Assembly (NCBI RefSeq): GCF_001509485.1
Contig: NZ_LLZI01000090.1
Coordinates: 1-64,000 of the forward strand
From: Streptomyces sp. NRRL F-4489
GTDB lineage: Bacteria; Actinomycetota; Actinomycetes; Streptomycetales; Streptomycetaceae
Direction of reading: 5' to 3'
Length of the DNA stretch: 64,000 nt
Shown: one piece after another, positions 25,731 through 34,795 of the stretch
Numbering within the stretch: position 1 is the stretch's first letter
Layout of the letters: every line of letters starts with the position of its first letter
Made by a program: the position numbers and the translations under genes
The notes under the pieces: model-generated
Databases searched by the model: none
What the model saw: the letters and a program-made list of their open reading frames with translations, nothing else
Told to the model about the DNA's origin: nothing

Positions 25731-25830
25731 GTCCGATCCCCTCCAACCAGCTTCAGTGTTCAGCAGTGTGTCATGCCGTCATCAGCTCGAACAGACTGCA
25801 CTTTCAATTCTGCAAATTACAGAGTGATCC

Positions 25831-25860
25831 TTGCCAACGGTGACCAACATCGCACATAGT
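25831..25860 (+). promoter_or_regulatory. Likely promoter of the ATPase gene
   Basis: TTGCCA (25831-25836) and CATAGT (25855-25860) are 18 bp apart. A start about seven bases downstream lands on the GTG at 25867, which has no ribosome-binding site. The surrounding ~100 bp is the most AT-rich stretch of this region. Confidence 0.5.
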
Positions 25861-25866
25861 TATGTC

Positions 25867-26328
25867 GTGGCTTCCTACAAAAACGCTCCGTCGTTAGGGC
25901 GATGCGGCGGCTTCCTCGCCCAGAGCCCGCAGGACGCGTTCCACTTGCCGGCGCGGCGCACCTCCGTGCCCGAGGCGCGCCGGCGCGTGAGCACACTGCT
26001 GCGCGAGTGGGGCGCTGCTCAACAGGTCCGCGACGACGTGGAGTTGGTGGTCACCGAGCTGTTCACCAACGCGGTGCGGCACACCGACAGCGAGAAGGTC
26101 GGCTGCGAGCTGGCGGTCATCGGCGCGCACATCCGGATAGAGATCACCGACGAGGGCGGCCCGGACGCCTCCGCGCCGCACGCCCAGCCCGGCAGCCTCG
26201 ACCAGGAGGGCGGGCGCGGCCTGTTCCTCGTGGGCGCGCTCTCGGACAGCTGGGGCACCCGGCCCGTCGACAGCGGCCGGGGCCAGGTGGTCTGGGCGGA
26301 TCTGCCGTACCGCACCGCGGCGCACTGA
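25867..26328 (+). CDS. RsbW/abaA-type ATP-binding regulatory protein
   Basis: 153-aa GHKL-ATPase (HATPase_c_2) like anti-sigma kinases. PARRTSVPEARRRVSTLL, N box ELVVTELFTNAVRHT, G1 region ITDEGGPD and G2 GGRGLFLVGALSDSWG. Such stand-alone ATPases flank WhiJ-like regulators (abaA locus) and may phosphorylate or bind a partner. I chose GTG 25867, because the -10/-35 pair upstream suggests a leaderless transcript; TTG 25831 would add 12 residues but overlaps the putative -35. It ends in a strong terminator. Confidence 0.88.
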   Translation: MASYKNAPSLGRCGGFLAQSPQDAFHLPARRTSVPEARRRVSTLLREWGAAQQVRDDVELVVTELFTNAVRHTDSEKVGCELAVIGAHIRIEITDEGGPDASAPHAQPGSLDQEGGRGLFLVGALSDSWGTRPVDSGRGQVVWADLPYRTAAH

Positions 26329-26360
26329 GGCCCCGCGCCGCCAGGGGCGGCCGGGGCCTC
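26327..26360. terminator. Bidirectional terminator
   Basis: Stem gaggcccc (26327-26334) / ggggcctc (26353-26360) encloses a second pairing gccgcc / ggcggc. It overlaps the stop codon of the ATPase and lies in the gap to the convergent SGNH hydrolase. Confidence 0.7.
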
Positions 26361-26396
26361 GACTCCCTTACGGGACGCGGTCGTTGCCGCGGGCTG

Positions 26397-27197
26397 TTAC
26401 AGCGGCAGCAGGTCGGGCCGCTTGGGCTCCACGTCGTCGCCGGAGGAGACGCCGCGCAGCCGGCGGCCGATCCACGGGACGAGGTGCTCGCGCGCCCAGT
26501 GGATGTTGTCCCGCCGCGCCTCGGCGGGGGTCCGCTCCGCCTCCGGCGGCCACGGCTGGTCCGGGTCGGCCGGCACCGGCAGGCCCAGCACCTGCGCCGC
26601 GCGCAGCGCCACCCTGGTGTGCCCGTCGGCCGAGAGGTGCAGCCGGTCCTCGCTCCACGCCCGGCGGTCCTGGACGGACTTGAGCGACCACAGGTCGAGC
26701 ACCGGGCAGCCGTGCCGGTCGGCGATGGCCCGCACATGGGCGGTGTACGTGGCGATCTTGCCGCGCAGGTGCTTGAGGACGGGCATGCCGCGGGTGTCGA
26801 AACCGGTGCACAGCAGCACCGTCGGCACCGTCTCGCGCAGCTCGGCGACGGCCGCCTCGTAGCGCTCGGCGACCGCGTCCGGGTCCGAGCCGGGGCGCAG
26901 GATGTCGTTGCCGCCGGCGCAGAACGTCACCAGCTCGGGGGCGAGCTGCCTGGCCCGGGGCACCTGCTCCTCGACGATGCGGTCCAGGAGCCGCCCCCGT
27001 ACGGCGAGGTTCGCATAGCGGAAGTCCCCCTCGTCCCGCTGGTCGGCGAGGAGGACCGCGAGGCGGTCCGCCCAGCCGATGTACGCCCCGTCCGGTCCGG
27101 GGTCGCCGACCCCCTCGGTAAAGCTGTCCCCGACGGCTGCGTACGACCCGATGGCGCCTGCCGCGCCGTTGCTGATGTTCTTCGAATCGTCTGCCAC
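26397..27197 (-). CDS. SGNH/GDSL-family hydrolase
   Basis: 266-aa esterase-type hydrolase with the four SGNH blocks: VGDSFTEGVGD (nucleophile Ser), NLAVRGRLL (block II with Gly), AGGND (block III Asn), and DRLHLSADGH (block V Asp and His). No signal peptide is obvious, so it is probably cytoplasmic. It resembles Streptomyces lipase/acylhydrolases of about this size. The GTG start at 27197 has only a weak ribosome-binding site. It is divergent from the tyrosine phosphatase. Confidence 0.9.
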   Translation of the reverse strand: MADDSKNISNGAAGAIGSYAAVGDSFTEGVGDPGPDGAYIGWADRLAVLLADQRDEGDFRYANLAVRGRLLDRIVEEQVPRARQLAPELVTFCAGGNDILRPGSDPDAVAERYEAAVAELRETVPTVLLCTGFDTRGMPVLKHLRGKIATYTAHVRAIADRHGCPVLDLWSLKSVQDRRAWSEDRLHLSADGHTRVALRAAQVLGLPVPADPDQPWPPEAERTPAEARRDNIHWAREHLVPWIGRRLRGVSSGDDVEPKRPDLLPL

Positions 27198-27481
27198 GTC
27201 AGGACATACTTCACCTTCAGAAGTGACCTACGCCACCGTAACCAGGGGTTGACGGGAGGTGATTAATGCCACCCGGTCAAATTCTGCTCAAGTCGGAATA
27301 ATGATCGATCATGAAGTGCTGAACGAGGGCCGCGCGTACGGGATGATGCGCGCCGTCGCCGCTCCGTCGCGCGCCGTCGCGGGGGTGTTGCCGCCTGATT
27401 GCCTATTGCATCAATGTCGTATCGTCGAAGCAGCCCGCCTCGTCGACGAGCAGCGTCGGCGGCCGATCCCGAGGAGCGCCC

Positions 27482-28288
27482 GTGACGCAGACGCCACAGG
27501 TCCCCCAGTCCCAGCCGGAGCTCGCGGAGGTCCGCAACTTCCGTGACGTGGGCGGACTGCCGACCGTCGACGGGCGTCGCCTCCGGTACGGCCGGCTCTA
27601 CCGCAGCGGCCACCTCGCGCACGCCACCGAGGCGGACGCCGCGTTCCTGGCCGGCCTCGGGCTGCACACCGTCTTCGACTTCCGCAACGCCTCCGACATC
27701 AAGCTGGAGGGCCCCGACGTCGCCCTGCCCGGCGTGCGGAACGTCAACATCCCGCTGACCGACCCCGCCGACGGCGCGGAGTTCTGGACGATGGTGCGCG
27801 ACGGCGAACTGGACCAGCTACGGGTCCTCCTCGGCGACGGCAAGGCGGCCGGCCGGATGGCGCAGACGTACCGCGAGATCATCACCACCCGCACCGCCGA
27901 CCACAGCCGGGTGCTGCACGCCCTGGCCGAGGACAGCGTGCCGGCGCTGATGCACTGCGCGGCCGGCAAGGACCGCGCCGGACTGTCCATCGCGGTCACC
28001 CTGCTCGCGGTCGGCGTGGAGCGGGACGCCATCGTGGCGGACTACCTCAAGTCCGACGACCCCAGCCGGCGCTACAAGGTCCGCCGCTCGGACAACTCAG
28101 CGGCCGGGATGTCGCCCGAGGTCATGGAGCTGCTCTCGCCGCTCTTCGGCGCCCGCCTGGACTACCTCACCGCGGCCTTCGACGCGATCGAGGAGACCTG
28201 GGGCTCGGTGGAGACCTACCTCGCCGAGGGCCTGAAGCTCTCCCCCGCCACCCGCGAGCGGCTGCGCGCCCAGCTGCTGGAGGACTGA
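27482..28288 (+). CDS. Tyrosine phosphatase, PtpB/IphP type
   Basis: 268-aa protein tyrosine or lipid phosphatase. LAEVRNFRDVGGLPTVDGRRLRYGRLYRSGHL at residues ~14-45 is the IphP/MPtpB signature, and the P-loop is HCAAGKDRAGLS (HCx5R). M. tuberculosis PtpB-like enzymes act on phosphotyrosine and phosphoinositides; the substrate here is unknown. GTG 27482 is preceded by GAGGAG. It ends at a hairpin shared with the convergent hopanoid operon. Confidence 0.93.
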   Translation: MTQTPQVPQSQPELAEVRNFRDVGGLPTVDGRRLRYGRLYRSGHLAHATEADAAFLAGLGLHTVFDFRNASDIKLEGPDVALPGVRNVNIPLTDPADGAEFWTMVRDGELDQLRVLLGDGKAAGRMAQTYREIITTRTADHSRVLHALAEDSVPALMHCAAGKDRAGLSIAVTLLAVGVERDAIVADYLKSDDPSRRYKVRRSDNSAAGMSPEVMELLSPLFGARLDYLTAAFDAIEETWGSVETYLAEGLKLSPATRERLRAQLLED

Positions 28289-28296
28289 ACCCCCAA

Positions 28297-28326
28297 GCAC
28301 CCGGGCCGGCGCGGCCGCCCGGGTGC
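28297..28326. terminator. Terminator between ptp and the hopanoid operon
   Basis: Stem gcacccgggc (28297-28306) / gcccgggtgc (28317-28326) lies in the 49-bp gap between convergent stops and can serve both strands. Confidence 0.7.
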
Positions 28327-28337
28327 CGTCCGGCCGC

Positions 28338-29720
28338 TCAGCGGTTGGCGACCGCCTGCTTGACCAGGGTCCGCCCGAAGTCCCACAGCAGGCCGCCGCC
28401 GCTGTGCGCGTCGTCCATCACGGCCGTGAACGCCGCGACGAACCGCTCCACCTCCCGCTCGCCGATGATCAGCGGCGGGATCAGCTTGATGACCTCCAGG
28501 TGGTCGCCGGAGACCTGGGTGAGGATCCGGTGGCGCTGGAGCAGCGGCACCACCACCATCTGCGCGAACAGCCCCTTGCGGGCGGCTTGGAGCATCGTCC
28601 AGCGGCTGCGCAGGCCCAGCGACTTCGGGCGGCCGAACTCGATCCCGATCATCAGGCCGCGGCCGCGCACCTCGTGCAGCAGCTCGTAGCGGTCGACCAG
28701 CGCCGCCAGCCGGGAGCGCAGCAGCTCGCCGGTGTGCCGGGCGTTGGCCACCACCTCCTCGTCCTCCATCACCGACAGCACCGCCAGCCCGGCCGCCATC
28801 GCCTGGGCGTTGGCGCCGAAGCTCGCGGAGTGCACCAGCACCCGGTCCATGGACGAGTAGACCTTCTTGAAGATCCAGTCCTTGCCGAGGGTGGCGCCGA
28901 CCGGGACGTAGCCGCCGGAGAGCGCCTTGGCGACGCACACCAGATCCGGCTCCACACCCTCCTCGTGCTGGTAGGCGAAGAAGTCGCCGGTGCGGCCCAG
29001 GCCGGTCTGCACCTCGTCGGCGATCAGCAGCGCCTTGTGGCGGTGCAGCAGTTCCTGGGCGGCGCGCAGGAAGCCGGGCGGGGCGGGGGTGACGCCCTTG
29101 CCCTGGATGGGTTCGACCACGAAGGCCGCCACGTCGCCGCGGCGCAGCTCACGTTCCAGCGCGGCCAGGTCGCCCAGTGCGACGGCGGTGTCCGGGAGCA
29201 GCGGTGCGAAGCCGTCGCGGAAGCCGTCCTCGCCGTTGACCGAGAGCGAACCGGTCGTCAGGCCGTGGAAGGCGTGCGCGCAATACAGCACGCGCGGGCG
29301 GCCGGTGGCGTAGCGGGCGAACTTCAGGGCGGTCTCCACCGCCTCGGTGCCGCTGTTGCCGAAGAACACCCGGTCCAGGTGGGGCGCGTGGGCCAGCAGC
29401 TTCTCGGCGAGCAGACCGGGCAGCGGCGGGCAGTCGAAGCGGGTGAGGTCGGCGAGCCCTGCGTCGAGGACGTCGTGCAGCGCCCGGCGGACGACCGGGT
29501 GGTGGCGGCCCAGGCCCATCACGCCGAAGCCGGCGAGCATATCGAGGTAGTCCTGGCCGTCGGCGTCGTAGAAGTAGGCGCCCTCGGCCCGCTCGTAGAC
29601 CTTGTCGAAGCCGATGGTGTGCAGCATCCGCGGGAGCTGGTGGTTGAGGTGGCGGGCGTGCAGGTCGTAGCGCTCGGCGCCGCGCTCGGCGAGCAGCCGC
29701 TTGAGGTCGAATCCGGACAC
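28338..29720 (-). CDS. hpnO: HpnO-type aminotransferase (aminobacteriohopanetriol)
   Basis: 460-aa class III PLP aminotransferase. NSGTEAVETALKFAR (phosphate loop), EPIQGKG, LLIADEVQTGLGRTG (PLP-contacting Asp) and VAKALSGGYVPVGA (Schiff-base Lys). In hopanoid clusters this enzyme converts ribosylhopane-derived aldehyde to aminobacteriohopanetriol. GTG 29720 follows AAGGAGA. It is the last gene of the hopanoid operon, 83 bp after hpnH; in S. coelicolor (from memory) ispG and dxs homologues lie in this interval. Confidence 0.9.
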   Translation of the reverse strand: MSGFDLKRLLAERGAERYDLHARHLNHQLPRMLHTIGFDKVYERAEGAYFYDADGQDYLDMLAGFGVMGLGRHHPVVRRALHDVLDAGLADLTRFDCPPLPGLLAEKLLAHAPHLDRVFFGNSGTEAVETALKFARYATGRPRVLYCAHAFHGLTTGSLSVNGEDGFRDGFAPLLPDTAVALGDLAALERELRRGDVAAFVVEPIQGKGVTPAPPGFLRAAQELLHRHKALLIADEVQTGLGRTGDFFAYQHEEGVEPDLVCVAKALSGGYVPVGATLGKDWIFKKVYSSMDRVLVHSASFGANAQAMAAGLAVLSVMEDEEVVANARHTGELLRSRLAALVDRYELLHEVRGRGLMIGIEFGRPKSLGLRSRWTMLQAARKGLFAQMVVVPLLQRHRILTQVSGDHLEVIKLIPPLIIGEREVERFVAAFTAVMDDAHSGGGLLWDFGRTLVKQAVANR

Positions 29721-29803
29721 GGGTGTCTCCTTACGGGCGGTCGGCGGGAACGGGCCGGGGGCGCCGGCGGGCGCGCGGCCCCCCGGCGCCCCCGCGCGGC
29801 GCG

Positions 29804-30829
29804 TCACCCGCGATTGCCGCCCACGGTCTCCCGGGCCGCCCGCAGGGACTCCTTCAGGGAGCCCATGGTGGCCAGGACGGCGGTGGGCTCGTAGCCGCAG
29901 TGCGCCATGCAGTTGGCGCACCGCGGGTCCTTGCCGCGGCCGTACTTCTCCCAGTCGGTCTCCTCGATCAGCTCGCGGTACGTGGGGACGTAGCCGTCGC
30001 TCATGAGGTAGCAGGGCCGCTGCCAGCCGAACAGCGAGTAGTTCGGGATCGCCCAGGCGGTGCACGGGAAGTCCGCCTTGCCCTCCAGGAAGTCCAGGAA
30101 GAGCGGGCTGTGGTTGAGCCGCCAGCGCTGCCTGTTGCCGCCGGCGAACGCCTTCCGGAACAGCTCCCGGGTCTGCTCCACGCCGAGGAAGTGCTCCTGG
30201 TCGGGGGCCTTCTCGTAGGCGTAGGCCGGCGAGAGCATCATCTCGTCCACCTGGAGGTCGTCGTTGAGGAAGTTCAGCACCTCGATGACGGTCTGCGGGG
30301 TGTCGGTGTTGAAGAACGTGGAATTGGTGGTGACCCGGAAGCCGCGCCGCTTGGCCTCCTTGATGGCCGCCACCGCCTCGTCGAATACGCCTTCCTTCGC
30401 GACGGATTCGTCGTGCCGCTCCCGCATCCCGTCGATGTGCACCGCGAACGCGAAATACGGGGAGGGCGTGAACTTCTCCATCTTCTTGCGCAGCAGCAGC
30501 GCGTTGGTGCACAGGAAGACATACTTCCGGCGGGCCACCAGCTGCCGCACGATCTCATCGATCTGGGGGTGCATCAGGGGTTCGCCGCCGGCGATGGAGA
30601 CCATCGGGGCACCGGACTCCAGCACCGCCCCGACCGCCTGGGCCACCGGCATCCGCTGCTTGAGGACGCCCGCCGGGTGCTGGATCTTCCCGCACCCCTC
30701 GCACTTCAGATTGCAGGCGAACAGCGGCTCCAGTTCGACAATCAGGGGGAATTTCTCCCGCTTGCGCAGCACTTTCTGTTCAAACAGATAGGTCCCGACC
30801 CGGATGGATTGGCGGAGCGGCATGGCCAT
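29804..30829 (-). CDS. hpnH: Adenosylhopane synthase, radical SAM HpnH
   Basis: 341-aa radical SAM enzyme joining the adenosyl radical to diploptene (hopene) to form adenosylhopane, the first side-chain step. The Fe-S motif is CNLKCEGC (CxxxCxxC), followed by MVSIAGGEPLMHP and the C-terminal cysteine cluster DPRCANCMAHCGYEP. ATG 30829 has AGGAGG eight bases upstream; the ATG at 30868 would be an N-terminal extension without family support. It lies 5 bp after the hpnG-type nucleosidase. Confidence 0.95.
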   Translation of the reverse strand: MAMPLRQSIRVGTYLFEQKVLRKREKFPLIVELEPLFACNLKCEGCGKIQHPAGVLKQRMPVAQAVGAVLESGAPMVSIAGGEPLMHPQIDEIVRQLVARRKYVFLCTNALLLRKKMEKFTPSPYFAFAVHIDGMRERHDESVAKEGVFDEAVAAIKEAKRRGFRVTTNSTFFNTDTPQTVIEVLNFLNDDLQVDEMMLSPAYAYEKAPDQEHFLGVEQTRELFRKAFAGGNRQRWRLNHSPLFLDFLEGKADFPCTAWAIPNYSLFGWQRPCYLMSDGYVPTYRELIEETDWEKYGRGKDPRCANCMAHCGYEPTAVLATMGSLKESLRAARETVGGNRG

Positions 30830-30834
30830 CTGGC

Positions 30835-31491
30835 TCACCTCCTGGGGAGCAGCAAAGAACGGTGCCATTCAAAGAAAACAGGAAATACCGAGCGCAGCAC
30901 GCGGAAGGCCGATATTCCACCGCGCAGCGTCCCGATGCGGACGAGTTCGTGTTCCGGGGCGTCCACGACCACCCGGACGGCGGCAACCGCGGGGCTGCCG
31001 CGGCGTACGGCCGTCAGCAGCGTCGCGGCGGACTCCATGTCCACCGCGAGGGCGCCCTGGGCATGCAGCGCGGCCCGCTCGGCGCCGCGTACGACGTGGT
31101 CGGCGCCGCGCAGCAGCCCGGTGTGCACCCGCAGGCCGCGGGCGCGCAGGGCGGCGACCAGCGGGGCGTTGTCCCGGCAGGGCACCTCGGGGGCGCCGGG
31201 GCGGTGGTCGCGGACGGCCTCGGCGACGACCACGTCCCCGGGCCGCATCCCGGGCGCGAGCCCGGCGCAGAAGCCGCTGGCCACCACCGGGGAGCCGGCG
31301 GTGGCCGCGCCCTCGCCCAGCGCGGCGGTCAGCGCCCGCTCGGCCGCCCGGGGGCCCATGCCGGTACGGAGGGTGACCACGGGCGGGCGGGCCGCCCCGT
31401 GGTCACCGCCCCGCAGCGCGAACCGTTCGATGCCGAGCGCGCAGGCGACCAGCAGCGGCGGTGCCGCGTCCGGCGGGGGCCGTCCCGGCAT
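30835..31491 (-). CDS. hpnG: HpnG-type adenosylhopane nucleosidase/phosphorylase
   Basis: 218-aa member of the purine nucleoside phosphorylase (PNP/MTAN) fold. VTLRTGMGPRAAERAL, ASGFCAGLAPGMRPGDVVVA, and the ribose/base site LAVDMESAATL. In hopanoid clusters it removes adenine from adenosylhopane to give ribosylhopane. The start ATG shares one base with the shc stop (TGATG). Together with hpnH and hpnO it completes side-chain formation. Confidence 0.9.
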   Translation of the reverse strand: MPGRPPPDAAPPLLVACALGIERFALRGGDHGAARPPVVTLRTGMGPRAAERALTAALGEGAATAGSPVVASGFCAGLAPGMRPGDVVVAEAVRDHRPGAPEVPCRDNAPLVAALRARGLRVHTGLLRGADHVVRGAERAALHAQGALAVDMESAATLLTAVRRGSPAVAAVRVVVDAPEHELVRIGTLRGGISAFRVLRSVFPVFFEWHRSLLLPRR

Positions 31492-33560
31492 CAGGCGCCC
31501 ACCGGTGCCCCGGCCGTCCCCGCGGCCTCGGCTCCCCCGGCGGTGGCCGGCCCGCCGTGGACGTAGCGGCCGAGCGCGGTCAGCGGGAAGACCTGGCGGT
31601 AGAGGTGGTAGTTGATGGAGAAGTCCCAGGGGAAGCCCGTACCGGTGAAGTACGGCTCGTCCCAGGAGCCGTCCGGCCGCTGGTTCGCCACCAGCCACTC
31701 CACCCCGCGGCGCACCGCCTCGCTGTCCCGCTCACCGGCCGCCAGCAGCGCCATCAGCGCCCAGGCGGTCTGCGAGGGGGTGGAGGCGCCGCGCCCGGCC
31801 CACTTCTCCTTGTCCTGGTAGGAGCGCTGGTCCTCGCCCCAGCCGCCGTCGTCGTTCTGCACCCGCTCGAGCCAGTCGACGGCCCGCCGGATCGCCGGGT
31901 GCGAGGCGGGCAGGCCGGCGGCGACGAGGGCGGGCAGCACCGAGCCGGTGCCGTAGACGTAGTTGGTGCCCCAGCGCCCGAACCACGCGCCGCTGGGCTC
32001 CTGTTCGGCCAGCAGCCAGGCGACGCCGCGGCGGGTGCGCGGATCGTGGGCCTTGCCGACCTCGGCGAGCATCTCCACGACGTGGGCGGTGACGTCGGCC
32101 GAGGGCGGGTCGATGACCTCGCCGAAGTCGCAGAACGGCAGGCGGTTGGGGAACGGGCTGGTGTTGTCGGCGTCGAACGCGCCCCAGGCGCCGTCGCGCG
32201 ACTGCATACCGGCGTTCCAGCGCACCGCGCGGCCGATGGCGTCGGCCACCCGCTGCGGGTCGGGGTGGCGGACCCGGCGCAGCGCCAGGACCACCTCGGC
32301 GGTGTCGTCGATGTCGGGGTAGTTGTCGTTGTGGAACTCGAACGCCCAGCCGCCGGGCGGGAGTTGTGGGCGGCGCACGGACCAGTCGCCGGGCCGGTCG
32401 ATCTGCTCGCCGAGCATCCAGTCGGCGGCCTTGACCAGCTGCGGGTGGTCGGCGGGCACCCCGGCGTCGGCCAGTGCGATGGTCGCCAGGCAGGTGTCCC
32501 AGACCGGGGACTGGCACGCCTCGATCATCCGGGCGCCGTCCTCGCGCCACACCGCGAAGCGGTCCAGGGACGCCAGGCCCTCGCGCAGCACCGGGTGGTC
32601 GAGGTCGTAGCCGAGGAGGTGCAGGGCGATGAGGGAGTAGACGGCGGGCGGCTGGATGCCGCCCCAGCAGCCGTCGTTCTCCTGCCGCTCGATGATCCAG
32701 CGGGCGGCCGAGCGCATCGCGGCGGCCCGCGGCCGGCGGAGGGCGACCTTGTGGTAGAGGTGCAGCGCCTTGTCCAGGCGCTGGAAGAGGCCGTCCCAGC
32801 TGGTCACCCGGGCCGGCGGGCGGGGCGGGTTGGGATTGGCCGGGTCGGTGTGCAGCTCGTCGAGGCCGAACGGCGCCGGGCGGACCGGGCGCTTGGCCGA
32901 GACGATGGTGAGCGGGACGATGGTCTGCCGGGCCCAGCAGCCGAAGGAGTAGATGCTGAGCGGGAACCACGCCGGGAAGTAGATGAGCTCCGGCGGGAGT
33001 TCGGGCAGGTCGTCCCACTTCCACCAGCCGAAGAGGGCGAGCCAGATGCGGGTGAAGACGCGGGCGGCGGCGATCCCGCCCCGTTCCCGGATCCAGGCGG
33101 CGGCGGTGGCCATGTGCGGGGCGTCCGGCGCGTCGCCGGCCAGCCGCAGCGCGACGTACGCCTCGATGGTGGTGGACAGGTCGCCGGGGCCGCCGTGGAA
33201 GGTGGCCCAGGTGCCGTCCGGGCGCTGCTCGCCGCGGATGAAGCGGGCGGCGGCCTCGGTGGTCTTCTCGTCCTGGATGCCCAGGAACTGGCGGAGCAGC
33301 AGGTCCTCGGCGTCCATCGTGACGTTGGTCGCCAGATCGCCCTTCCACCAGCCGGCGGGGTCCTGGATGGAGAGCAGGTAGTCGGTGGCGCGGGCGGTGG
33401 CCTCCCGCGCGGCGTCCGCCGGTTCCGGCAGTACGGCGGTACGCGCGCCGCCGGCCGGCGCGGTCGCCGCGGCCGCGGTCGCGGCGGCGGTCCCGGCGTC
33501 GGTGGCCGAGGAGCCCCGGGGCCGGAGCGCCCCGGTGCTGCCGTCGGTCGTCGCTGTCAT
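31491..33560 (-). CDS. shc: Squalene-hopene cyclase
   Basis: 689-aa monotopic membrane-bound class II triterpene cyclase converting squalene to hopene. The catalytic DXDD motif is DIDDTAEV near residue 415. Multiple QW-type repeats are visible (QDPAGWWKGDL, QENDGCWGG, QSRDGAWGAF, QNDDGGWGED, QRPDGSWDE). The length is slightly above the usual ~630-680 because of an Ala-rich N-terminal extension of ~40 residues. GGGGAAGCC precedes ATG 33560. It is central to the hopanoid operon. Confidence 0.97.
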   Translation of the reverse strand: MTATTDGSTGALRPRGSSATDAGTAAATAAAATAPAGGARTAVLPEPADAAREATARATDYLLSIQDPAGWWKGDLATNVTMDAEDLLLRQFLGIQDEKTTEAAARFIRGEQRPDGTWATFHGGPGDLSTTIEAYVALRLAGDAPDAPHMATAAAWIRERGGIAAARVFTRIWLALFGWWKWDDLPELPPELIYFPAWFPLSIYSFGCWARQTIVPLTIVSAKRPVRPAPFGLDELHTDPANPNPPRPPARVTSWDGLFQRLDKALHLYHKVALRRPRAAAMRSAARWIIERQENDGCWGGIQPPAVYSLIALHLLGYDLDHPVLREGLASLDRFAVWREDGARMIEACQSPVWDTCLATIALADAGVPADHPQLVKAADWMLGEQIDRPGDWSVRRPQLPPGGWAFEFHNDNYPDIDDTAEVVLALRRVRHPDPQRVADAIGRAVRWNAGMQSRDGAWGAFDADNTSPFPNRLPFCDFGEVIDPPSADVTAHVVEMLAEVGKAHDPRTRRGVAWLLAEQEPSGAWFGRWGTNYVYGTGSVLPALVAAGLPASHPAIRRAVDWLERVQNDDGGWGEDQRSYQDKEKWAGRGASTPSQTAWALMALLAAGERDSEAVRRGVEWLVANQRPDGSWDEPYFTGTGFPWDFSINYHLYRQVFPLTALGRYVHGGPATAGGAEAAGTAGAPVGA

Positions 33561-33667
33561 GGCTTCCCCTTCTGCAGTGAACTGTCAATGCGTGGTCAGG
33601 GATTCCGTCGGCCGGCGCCCGGTGCGGCACCGGCCGGCGACTGCGATTCAGTGCGTGTCGATGGTCC

Positions 33668-34726
33668 TCATCTCTCCCGTACGACGACGAAGTCCGCGAG
33701 CGCGACGAGCTGCGCGCGGACCGTCTCGGGCATCTCTACCTCGTCCAGGGCGGCGATGGCGGTGGCGTGCTGGCGGCGGGCCTCCTGGGAGGTCCACTCG
33801 CGCCCGCCGGCCTCCTCGATCAACGCCGCGCGGGAGGCGAATTCTTCCTCGGTGAAGTCGGCGATCTCGGTGGCGGTCTTCTTGGCGTCGGCGGCCAGGA
33901 TGCGGGCCAGCCGCTCGGAGGCCGGCCCGCCGGCCGCCAGCGCGGCGACGACCGGCAGCGACTTCTTGCGCTGCCGCAGGTCGCTCCAGGTCTGCTTGCC
34001 GGTGGCGCCCGGGTCGCCCCAGATGCCCAGGACGTCGTCGACGGCCTGGAAGGCGAGGCCGAGGTGGTAGCCGTACCGCTCCAGGATGTCGGCGGTGCGG
34101 TCGTCGGCGCCGCCGAGCACCGCGCCGATGGAGACCGCGCAGGCCAGCAGCGCGCCGGTCTTGTTGCCCTCCATCTCCAGGCACTCCTCGACGGTGACCC
34201 GCTCGCGGTGCTCGTAGGAGATGTCCTGCGCCTGACCGTCGATCAGCTTGCGGGTGGCCAGGGTCAGCCGGCGGGTGGCGCGGCCCGCGTCGACCGTGCC
34301 GAGCTCCAGCAGTATCTCGTTGGCCAGTGCGAACAGCGCGTCGCCGACCAGGATGGCCTGGGCCGGGCCGTGCACCTTCCAGACCGTGTCGCGGTGGCGG
34401 CGCTGCTCGTCACCGTCCATCAGGTCGTCGTGCAGCAGCGAGAAGTTGTGCACCAGCTCGACGGCGACCGCGCCGGGCACCCCGGCCTCGGGGGCGGCGC
34501 CGGCCGCCTCGGCGGAGAGCAGCGCGAGCGCGGGCCGGACGGCCTTGCCGCCGTCGCCGGCGGTGGGGTTGCCGGCCGCGTCGATCCAGCCGAAGTGGTA
34601 CGCGGCGACGGCGTCCATGGGAGGGGCGAGTCTGGCCACGGCGGCACGCAGCACGGGAGTGGCGAGTGCCCGCCCGCGCTCCAGCAGCGCGGTGACGCTC
34701 GCGGTGTCGATAGCCGGGGAAGCCAC
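33668..34726 (-). CDS. Polyprenyl (farnesyl-type) diphosphate synthase
   Basis: 352-aa trans-isoprenyl diphosphate synthase. First Asp-rich motif LLHDDLMDGDEQRRHRDTVW (DDxxD), second FQAVDDVLGIWGDP. In this operon it most likely supplies farnesyl diphosphate for squalene synthesis. I chose GTG 34726, which has AGAGGAG six bases upstream. An in-frame ATG at 34783 would add 19 Arg/Thr-rich residues, but that stretch uses codons rare in Streptomyces (AGA, GGA, GAA) and looks non-coding. Confidence 0.93.
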   Translation of the reverse strand: MASPAIDTASVTALLERGRALATPVLRAAVARLAPPMDAVAAYHFGWIDAAGNPTAGDGGKAVRPALALLSAEAAGAAPEAGVPGAVAVELVHNFSLLHDDLMDGDEQRRHRDTVWKVHGPAQAILVGDALFALANEILLELGTVDAGRATRRLTLATRKLIDGQAQDISYEHRERVTVEECLEMEGNKTGALLACAVSIGAVLGGADDRTADILERYGYHLGLAFQAVDDVLGIWGDPGATGKQTWSDLRQRKKSLPVVAALAAGGPASERLARILAADAKKTATEIADFTEEEFASRAALIEEAGGREWTSQEARRQHATAIAALDEVEMPETVRAQLVALADFVVVRER

Positions 34727-34795
34727 GGTTTCTCCTCTGTTTCCGATGCTCGTGCTCGTGCGAGCGCGCGTACGCGGTGTCATGCCGCCTCCATG

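Noticed and set aside
31461..34070. A plus-strand 869-codon open frame
   Set aside because: It is antisense to shc and the prenyl synthase and lacks a ribosome-binding site or any domain.
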